Below, in pieces: positions 5,760-10,969 of a stretch of DNA of 10,969 nt. A model generated the notes under the pieces. The model saw nothing but the letters and a program-made list of their open reading frames with translations, was not told the origin of the DNA and made no database searches. Position 1 is the stretch's first letter. Every line of letters starts with the position of its first letter. Source of the stretch: Candidatus Jorgensenbacteria bacterium (lineage in GTDB: Bacteria; Patescibacteriota; Minisyncoccia; UBA6257; GWB1-50-10); NCBI GenBank assembly GCA_016234345.1, contig JACRFG010000070.1:1-10969 (forward strand). The letters are read 5' to 3'. The translations under genes were made by a program, and so were the position numbers.

Positions 5760-7654
5760 CTCCCACGTTTCCGAGGAAGAAAAACTCTTTCAACAAATAG
5801 CTTTGTTGCTAGTCTCCGATAACCGGAATCCCAAAATGTGCTTTGAGCATCAATATCCTCTGCGTGTGGAGCAGATACACCGCCCTGAAGAGGATATAGA
5901 TACAGATAACCCTTATGCATGAGTCGATACTGAAGCACTTCTCGCTCGAACTCCCGTAACAGCACCGTTCTCGCATCATGTCCTAAAAACTCTCTCCCTT
6001 CCAAATCAAAAAATCCGGAAAGTAGCTTTTTATGCAATTCACGAAGCGCATCTTCCTTGCCAAGCCATGCGCCGCCAAAAAGAAGATGAGCCCACGTAGG
6101 ATCAGCCAAGGTTACATCATTGTTCTCCGAAAAATCTCGGACTTCGAGGCTATTTCCTTTTTGAACGAGCCAGAATTCAACAACTTTTCCTTTCGGAAAG
6201 ATTTCTTTCAATGTCTCGCGTACTTGAATTCTTTGAGAGAGGAGGATTTCTGGTTTCACAAAAACAGCAATATCCAAATCCGCCTCTTGTTTCGCGTATC
6301 CCTTAATCCGTGATCCATAAAGCAGAATCGCCGGGTAGAAAAATCGCGAAAATCTCTCTTGAGAGCTCAAAAGCTCAACAACGGGCCCTAATGCATGCAC
6401 ATCGTTTTGAATAAAATCGCTCCGTTCCGAAAATGATAAATCAGCTTGGGAAGGAACAATGCTCAATTCCGCGAGTAATCCATCCGTAAGAAGATCAAAG
6501 TAATTCCAATGGAGCAATGTTTGTGTAATCGCATCCTTGATTTTCGACGTTCCGTTTTTATAAAGATCAGAAAATAATTTCTCGTAATGGGCACAAACCA
6601 ACGTTTTCGCACTAACGCGGTTTTTGACAGCAATTTTTTCAATCGCCACACCAATGCCGCGTATAACCGCGCACAAAGAAATCGTTTCATGCTGATCTTC
6701 AAAAAAGTTAAGGATATCTTTCGAAGATTCCTGATCTTTTAGAAAAACTCGAGCGATAGCATCGGCATATGCTCGAATCAGCTGCTCTTCTCGATCAACC
6801 TTTTCCCAGAAAACTCTGCCCAAAGAAATTTCTCGTGACGCATCAAGCGCTGCTCGAATTTCGATATTATTAAGCTCGACGGCGATGTTTGCATCAAGAT
6901 TATCGAGCAATCCTGCTTCTTCGATCTTGTTTAACCTAAGAAGTCTCTGATACGATCTTCTTCTCTCCAAAAAGGATATGACGGTACGAAGTGCGTTATC
7001 ACAATCGGATTTTGATAGCAATGACATATCAAAAAGCACCGGCAATGTATCCGCAACACTATTACGAAGTGTCTCATCGGGATAGTTCTTAACAAGTTCA
7101 AGCACTTCTTCAATCGAAATGAGACTTTTTTCAACAAGATTCGGGATAAGATGGGCCGCCTTTCGTACCATCGGCTGGCCATCCGAGCTCAGTTCCGGTT
7201 CTAGAATACTGCCATTTACGAAATTTGCTCTTACGTCATTTTCCTTGAGAAGCGTTTTCCACGCTCGTATGTAAGAAGTGACAAAAGAACGTATCGCTAT
7301 GGCAAGCTTTACGTTTTGCAGTTCCCACGTTTGAGGAGGAATAAGTTCAAAAGGAAAATATAAAATAAGTCGTGCATGTTCGGGATCGTAGTCAAAAAAA
7401 TCCGCCAAAGATTCATAGAGTCCGGCAGCTTGTTCTTCATCGACTTTGCCCGAGTTGATTGCTTCTACGATACTCGTAGTCACATTAGGAATGTTCTTAA
7501 ATAGCGACGTAAGCTTTCCCAGTAAATTCTGCCGTATCGTTATTTCAGACTTGATATCTCTGTTAGTTATAATACTTATTGGCCAAAGAGAAACCCCGTC
7601 ATTCACCATATCCATGATTGACTCAACGGGCGGGGGAGAAAGGATAACTGACAT
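5750..7654 (-). CDS. Large helical protein with an embedded nucleotidyltransferase domain
   Basis: This protein is 634 residues from the ATG at 7654. A TTG at 7666 would add four residues; the ATG is preferred because GGA lies 7 nt upstream, though neither start has a strong ribosome site. Residues 1 to about 410 are mostly helical, with HEAT-like stretches, and carry no motif I recognise. At about 440-500 is a nucleotidyltransferase-fold core: ILLYGSR (443-449) then ADLDIAVF (458-465), the GSx(10)DxD pattern with D459 and D461. E493 in VVEFW is placed for the third acidic ligand. The last 130 residues are helical and aromatic-rich, ending in a basic PRKRGRKK tail. This fold transfers nucleotides to small molecules, RNA or proteins; members include MNT antitoxins and aminoglycoside enzymes. 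Here the substrate is unknown. It has its own promoter and converges on the PurA-like gene, so a shared pathway is possible but unsupported by co-transcription. Confidence 0.82.
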   Translation of the reverse strand: MSVILSPPPVESIMDMVNDGVSLWPISIITNRDIKSEITIRQNLLGKLTSLFKNIPNVTTSIVEAINSGKVDEEQAAGLYESLADFFDYDPEHARLILYFPFELIPPQTWELQNVKLAIAIRSFVTSYIRAWKTLLKENDVRANFVNGSILEPELSSDGQPMVRKAAHLIPNLVEKSLISIEEVLELVKNYPDETLRNSVADTLPVLFDMSLLSKSDCDNALRTVISFLERRRSYQRLLRLNKIEEAGLLDNLDANIAVELNNIEIRAALDASREISLGRVFWEKVDREEQLIRAYADAIARVFLKDQESSKDILNFFEDQHETISLCAVIRGIGVAIEKIAVKNRVSAKTLVCAHYEKLFSDLYKNGTSKIKDAITQTLLHWNYFDLLTDGLLAELSIVPSQADLSFSERSDFIQNDVHALGPVVELLSSQERFSRFFYPAILLYGSRIKGYAKQEADLDIAVFVKPEILLSQRIQVRETLKEIFPKGKVVEFWLVQKGNSLEVRDFSENNDVTLADPTWAHLLFGGAWLGKEDALRELHKKLLSGFFDLEGREFLGHDARTVLLREFEREVLQYRLMHKGYLYLYPLQGGVSAPHAEDIDAQSTFWDSGYRRLATKLFVERVFLPRKRGRKK

Positions 7655-7692
7655 TTGATAATCCAATTTTCTGTTTTCAATTCACTAATATT

Positions 7693-7721
7693 ATTATACA
7701 TTATCAAACAATATTTGTAAA
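7693..7721 (-). promoter_or_regulatory. Near-consensus promoter of the nucleotidyltransferase-domain gene
   Basis: On the minus strand TTTACA (7721-7716), a 17-nt spacer and perfect TATAAT (7698-7693). The start would fall near 7686, giving a leader of about 30 nt before the ATG at 7654. Confidence 0.78.
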
Positions 7722-7764
7722 GATTATGTCGTTAATCTCTTTTTCTCTCTTATAAGAACTGGCG

Positions 7765-7828
7765 AATCGTTAAAACGATTTGACAATAGTAGTGTATTTG
7801 ATTTATTATATTTCGAGCTTATTAAGCT
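7765..7828 (+). promoter_or_regulatory. Promoter of the membrane-protein operon, bordered by two dyads
   Basis: TTGACA (7780-7785), an 18-nt spacer and TATTAT (7804-7809) predict a start near 7816. An inverted repeat AATCGT-TAAA-ACGATT (7765-7780) abuts the -35 box, and AGCTT-ATT-AAGCT (7816-7828) lies at the start point. Both have operator geometry, but they are short and no regulator is visible. Confidence 0.6.
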
Positions 7829-7851
7829 TAACAATCAACGGAGAATAGAGA

Positions 7852-8400
7852 ATGAAAAATGCCATACTGAGTGCCGTAGGTTTTGTTTTAAGTTTTATCT
7901 TTGCCTACGCGCCCGAAAGTGGACTCGTATACCTTGTGGTCATGATCGGATCGGGAATATCCGCATACTTAGAAATAGGACCGGTTACCTTGGCAGCAAT
8001 GTTATTATCGTACGGTTGGAAACTGTACTTGTTTTTTGTAGTTTTCACTATGTTCGCCATGACGACATTTACCTACCAAAATTGTTGTATCGGGATGAAC
8101 ACGTTCAGAAACCACTTATTACATGCGAGCACGCGCCATATAGAAAACCTGCTCACGAGCATCTTCTGGCCTGTAAGCTGGACATTCATTAACCGATGGC
8201 TTAACGGATGGACATTGAATTGGCTATACGTTGTCCTCGGTACATTCGAGTATTGGCTTGTAACCGTAAGAAAGGGCGTCAAAATCGACACGCTTGATTT
8301 TCAAAGCGGTGAACACAAAACAACCTACAGCAATTCACCGGACGAAACCATGAATGTTCTGAAACAAACGCTAACGAAAACATTAGAAAAAGAGGGATAA
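7852..8400 (+). CDS. Unrecognised multi-pass membrane protein
   Basis: This 182-residue protein is strongly hydrophobic in its first half. Likely membrane segments are about 4-20, 24-52 (one long or two short, broken at GSG and Pro) and 56-74. Two further aromatic-rich segments, about 101-113 and 121-138, may cross or lie in the membrane. The tail from 139 is polar and charged and probably cytoplasmic. A CC pair is at 78-79. I see no domain of known function. The ATG follows GGAGAATAGAGA. The stop at 8398-8400 is one base from the next ATG, so the two genes are surely co-transcribed and probably translationally coupled. A role as a membrane anchor or small channel would be a guess. Confidence 0.75.
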   Translation: MKNAILSAVGFVLSFIFAYAPESGLVYLVVMIGSGISAYLEIGPVTLAAMLLSYGWKLYLFFVVFTMFAMTTFTYQNCCIGMNTFRNHLLHASTRHIENLLTSIFWPVSWTFINRWLNGWTLNWLYVVLGTFEYWLVTVRKGVKIDTLDFQSGEHKTTYSNSPDETMNVLKQTLTKTLEKEG

Positions 8401-8401
8401 T

Positions 8402-8725
8402 ATGGCAGCTGTTAGTTTCCACGTAAAACGAAATAAAGTGTTTCGCGGAGATGCGGGAGAAGGACCCGAAACTGACGCCGAGATGGTTCAACGAGCCAAC
8501 CGCATGTTGCGAAATTGGATCGAAAAACAAGAAAGAACAGAACCAGTAAGATTTACTCCATTCATAAAAGAAATTGAAATTAATTTACCCATCAAAACAG
8601 ATGGCCTCGTTGAAGAAATTCTTTACATGCACGTCACCTATGATATTCTTCCGTTAATGGAAGGTGACCGCCAAGAGATTTCTGACGATTCTCCTTTAGG
8701 AAAAGAGCTCTGTAAAGAGTATTAA
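8402..8725 (+). CDS. Small soluble hypothetical protein, second gene of the membrane-protein operon
   Basis: This 107-residue protein has no membrane segment or signal peptide. It has a basic start (VKRNKVFR), an acidic segment, and a helix at about 24-45 rich in Arg, Lys and Glu. Two possible beta strands follow (FIKEIEINLPI and EEILYMHVTYDILP), then an acidic end. I do not recognise the family. Its ribosome site GAGGGA lies within the last codons of the membrane-protein gene, with the ATG one base after that gene's stop. This supports joint production, and possibly a complex with the polar tail of the membrane protein. Confidence 0.7.
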   Translation: MAAVSFHVKRNKVFRGDAGEGPETDAEMVQRANRMLRNWIEKQERTEPVRFTPFIKEIEINLPIKTDGLVEEILYMHVTYDILPLMEGDRQEISDDSPLGKELCKEY

Positions 8726-8738
8726 GTGTTATAACGAC

Positions 8739-8768
8739 AAAAACCGCTGGGTAAACCATGCGGTTTTT
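8739..8768 (+). terminator. Rho-independent terminator after the two-gene operon
   Basis: AAAAACCGC pairs with GCGGTTTTT, with an inner TGG/CCA extension and one unpaired T, ending in a T run. The A run on the other side would allow some function in reverse. Confidence 0.8.
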
Positions 8769-8793
8769 CAATTGTCTGATATTCCTGTAAAAT
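8765..8793 (+). promoter_or_regulatory. Weak candidate promoter of the ABC exporter gene
   Basis: TTTTCA (8765-8770), a 17-nt spacer and TAAAAT (8788-8793) would start near 8800. The -35 box matches 4 of 6 bases and lies in the T run of the preceding terminator. Confidence 0.35.
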
Positions 8794-8825
8794 AAGTCAC
8801 GCAACTACTAAAAAACTAACGAACA

Positions 8826-10571
8826 ATGAGTTTACTTTGGCAATATATAAAACAATACAAGAAAATTCTATTTTTAGCCCTATTTCTTGCAACGATCAAC
8901 CAAATATTTTCCCTCCTTGACCCGCAGATTTTCCGTCTGATTATTGACCGATATGCCTTGCGTATCGACGTTTTATCGCAAACCGAATTCGTCCGGGGGG
9001 TTATATTACTGCTCCTAGCTACGATAGGAGTGGCTTTTGTTTCCCGTGTAGCCAAAAATTTCCAGGAATATTACGTTAATGTCATCACGCGCCGGGTGGG
9101 AGCCGAATTATATGCACGCAGTATTGCTCATTCTTTTTCTCTGCCTTACAGCATCTTCGAAGATCAACGCTCAGGAGAACTCCTCCAAACCTTGCAGCGT
9201 GCTCGCAATGATTCGCAAATATTTATAGTGAGTGCGATCAATATTTTTTTCTTCAGTCTCGTTGGTATTGCTTTTGTAATATCATACGCTTTTATCGTAA
9301 ATTGGACGGTTGGATTCTTATATCTTCTTATTATTCCCGTCCTGGGATTTACCACGATGATGCTCAGCCGTCGTATCAAGACGGCTCAAAAAGAAATTGT
9401 CGCTGAAACAGCCGATCTGGCCGGATCTACCACCGAAACAATCCGCAATGTTGAATTGGTTAAAAGCTTAGGGTTGGAATCCCAAGAAACAAACCGTTTA
9501 AACAACGTAAACGACGAAATACTAAAACTGGAATTAAAGAAAGTTCGCCTCATCAGAACTTTTAGCTTCATCCAAGGAACAATCATCAATGGCTTGCGTT
9601 CTTTGCTCATGCTTCTCATGTTATGGCTTGTTTTTCAAAAAGATATCACACTCGGTCAATTCTTCAGTCTTCTTTTCTACTCGTTCTTTATTTTTAATCC
9701 GTTAGCCGAGTTTGGTAACGTAGCTTCACAATATCAAGAAGCCAGAGGCAGCATGGAAGCGCTTCAAAAAATATTCGACATTCCGCCGGCTAAAAAATCG
9801 GAAAATCCCACCACGCTTGGATCTCTAGCCAATATCAAATTTAAAAATGTAGACTTCGCGTACAACCGAGGACCTCTAAAAGCGGTTTCCGACGTAAATA
9901 TAGAACTCGATGCCGGTACTTCAATAGCGTTTGTAGGGCCTTCTGGTTCGGGAAAAACTACGCTTGTAAAACTTCTTGTTGGCTTATACGAACCAACTGA
10001 AGGTAATCTTCTTATAAATGGAATTGACACGCGATCTATTGATTACGATGCTTTAAGAAACCGGGTAGGCTATGTTTCGCAAGATACGCAGCTTTTTGCC
10101 GGAACCGTAAGAGAAAATTTGTTGTTCGTAAACCCTAAAGCATCCGACGCGGAGTGTCTCAAGGCTCTCGGGCAAGCTTCAGCCACAAGCATTATCGAAC
10201 GAACCGGCAAAGGACTCGACACAAGAATAGGGGAAAGTGGAATCAAGGTTTCGGGCGGAGAGCGTCAGCGCTTGGCTATTGCCCGCGCACTTTTGAGAAA
10301 CCCAGAACTCATCATTTTCGACGAAGCGACAAGCAGTCTTGATTCACTTACAGAAAAATCAATCACTGAAACGATCCAAGACATCGGAAAAACTAGACCC
10401 GGTCTTATGATAATAATGGTAGCGCACCGACTTTCTACTATTGCACACGCTGATAAAATCTTTGTTCTCGAAAAAGGTAAAATCATTGAAAAAGGCAATC
10501 ATCAGACACTGTTAAAGAAATCGGGTCTTTATGCGGCTCTCTGGCGAGAACAGAGCGCCGAAAGTGAGTAA
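8826..10571 (+). CDS. ABC-type exporter half-transporter (fused membrane and ATPase domains)
   Basis: This 581-residue protein is the usual length for an MsbA/LmrA-type half-exporter that works as a dimer. The membrane domain (about 1-315) has hydrophobic helices near 13-32, 57-73, 134-157, 160-179, 250-270 and 278-297. The ATPase domain has Walker A GPSGSGKT (371-378), Q-loop Q419 in YVSQD, signature VSGGERQR (475-482), Walker B LIIFDE (495-500) with catalytic Glu 500, and switch His 534 in VAHRLST. All catalytic residues are intact. Substrates in this family include lipids, drugs and peptides; the sequence does not tell which. No peptidase C39 domain is present. The ATG at 8826 has no clear Shine-Dalgarno (upstream AAAACTAACGAACA). 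The next in-frame alternatives would cut into the first helix, so I keep this start. It stands alone, not linked in an operon to its neighbours. Confidence 0.93.
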   Translation: MSLLWQYIKQYKKILFLALFLATINQIFSLLDPQIFRLIIDRYALRIDVLSQTEFVRGVILLLLATIGVAFVSRVAKNFQEYYVNVITRRVGAELYARSIAHSFSLPYSIFEDQRSGELLQTLQRARNDSQIFIVSAINIFFFSLVGIAFVISYAFIVNWTVGFLYLLIIPVLGFTTMMLSRRIKTAQKEIVAETADLAGSTTETIRNVELVKSLGLESQETNRLNNVNDEILKLELKKVRLIRTFSFIQGTIINGLRSLLMLLMLWLVFQKDITLGQFFSLLFYSFFIFNPLAEFGNVASQYQEARGSMEALQKIFDIPPAKKSENPTTLGSLANIKFKNVDFAYNRGPLKAVSDVNIELDAGTSIAFVGPSGSGKTTLVKLLVGLYEPTEGNLLINGIDTRSIDYDALRNRVGYVSQDTQLFAGTVRENLLFVNPKASDAECLKALGQASATSIIERTGKGLDTRIGESGIKVSGGERQRLAIARALLRNPELIIFDEATSSLDSLTEKSITETIQDIGKTRPGLMIIMVAHRLSTIAHADKIFVLEKGKIIEKGNHQTLLKKSGLYAALWREQSAESE

Positions 10572-10592
10572 GATTATTTTAATCTTCTATAA

Positions 10593-10621
10593 TTGACAAT
10601 GACACTATAGAGTGTTATACT
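10593..10621 (+). promoter_or_regulatory. Strong promoter of the last gene, with a dyad in its spacer
   Basis: Perfect TTGACA (10593-10598), a 17-nt spacer and TATACT (10616-10621). The spacer holds the inverted repeat ACACT-ATAG-AGTGT (10602-10615), ending right before the -10 box, a typical repressor position. The predicted start is near 10628. Confidence 0.75.
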
Positions 10622-10671
10622 TTTAATCAGCATAGAAACTTTTTTATAACTAAACTTGAGCCGAGGAAACT

Positions 10672-10969
10672 ATGATCGCGATGTACATCACGTTCTGTAT
10701 TTTCGGATTTCTCTTGCTCTTGGTCTGTATCGAATCGTTCATACAGCAAAAGAAACGTGAGGAAGACGATTTATGCGAAAAGGCGGAAAGGGCTATCGCT
10801 CAACTACAACGTTTGCGGAAAGATACGCTCAAGAAAGCCGAAATTTATTTCTATCTCCCCGAAGACAACTTATGGCGCGTTGCCCTCCAAACCGCAATCA
10901 CAATGACCGAAGATACGCTCCACGCTGTTCATGAGACATTGGGACGCGCCACAGAAAAGAAAAGGAAAA
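10672..10969 (+). CDS. Single-pass membrane protein with charged cytoplasmic part (3' partial)
   Basis: The frame is open from the ATG at 10672 to the window end, 99 complete codons. Residues 2-20 form one hydrophobic segment, followed by Lys/Arg-rich and Glu-rich sequence (QQKKREEDD), which suggests an N-out, C-in anchor. Residues 31-60 have heptad-like hydrophobic spacing and may form a coiled coil. A predicted helical stretch with LWRVALQTAI and TMTEDTLHAVHETL follows. The start is supported by GAGGAAA 2 nt before the ATG; because that spacing is short, the second Met at 10681 (residue 4) could be the true start, with spacing 11. I do not recognise the family. The strong promoter about 50 nt upstream belongs to this gene. 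Confidence 0.7.
   Translation, partial: MIAMYITFCIFGFLLLLVCIESFIQQKKREEDDLCEKAERAIAQLQRLRKDTLKKAEIYFYLPEDNLWRVALQTAITMTEDTLHAVHETLGRATEKKRK

Noticed and set aside
5750..5922. A 60-codon plus-strand frame beginning in the shared terminator (5740-5922).
   Set aside because: It is antisense to the nucleotidyltransferase-domain gene, begins inside the terminator hairpin, and has no ribosome site.
10570..10586. AAGATTA-TTT-TAATCTT after the ABC exporter as a terminator.
   Set aside because: The stem is AT-rich and no T run follows, so it is too weak to call.

Overview
The window looks like part of a bacterial genome from the Candidate Phyla Radiation (Patescibacteria, Parcubacteria-like). This is an inference from style: moderate GC, compact divergent genes, GTG starts, and enzyme relatives far from their textbook forms. 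TGA works as a normal stop (for example at 1896-1898, 2954-2956 and 5741-5743), so the recoded Gracilibacteria/Absconditabacteria type (TGA = Gly) is unlikely. I see no phage, transposase, CRISPR, tRNA or rRNA signals.

Region 1 (1-5743, + strand) is the most interesting part. In order it holds the C-terminal half of a classic-clade AAA ATPase, a VWA/MIDAS protein, a short pyruvate-kinase-like barrel enzyme without the C-terminal domain, a second VWA/MIDAS protein, and a divergent adenylosuccinate-synthetase-like (PurA-like) enzyme. The two VWA proteins look like paralogues. All are on one strand. Most are separated by their own Rho-independent terminator and followed by a recognisable sigma70-type promoter, so the cluster reads as a row of single-gene units rather than one long operon. 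AAA+ plus VWA pairs elsewhere (MoxR-VWA, RavA-ViaA, CbbQ-CbbO, Mg-chelatase) act as remodelling machines. Here such a pair sits with two enzymes whose active sites are partly kept and partly rewritten. A chaperone-like machine serving an unusual nucleotide or phosphoenzyme pathway is a reasonable hypothesis, but it is inference.

Two RNA-level elements stand out in this region. One is a 112-nt segment closed by a perfect 12-bp inverted repeat (685-796), just upstream of the first VWA promoter. The other is the leader of the second VWA gene (about 3065-3148), where overlapping segments can form alternative helices, one of which covers the Shine-Dalgarno sequence.

Region 2 (5750-7654, - strand) is a convergent gene for a large protein with a helical N-terminal region and an embedded nucleotidyltransferase domain. 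It shares a bidirectional terminator with the PurA-like gene, and that hairpin lies inside the ends of both genes. It has a near-consensus promoter at 7693-7721.

Region 3 (7765-8768, + strand) is a two-gene operon of an unrecognised membrane protein and a small soluble protein. Its promoter is bordered by two dyads, and it ends in a terminator.

Region 4 (8826-10969, + strand) holds a complete ABC half-exporter (membrane domain plus ATPase). After a strong promoter with a dyad in its spacer comes the start of a single-pass membrane protein that runs off the window.
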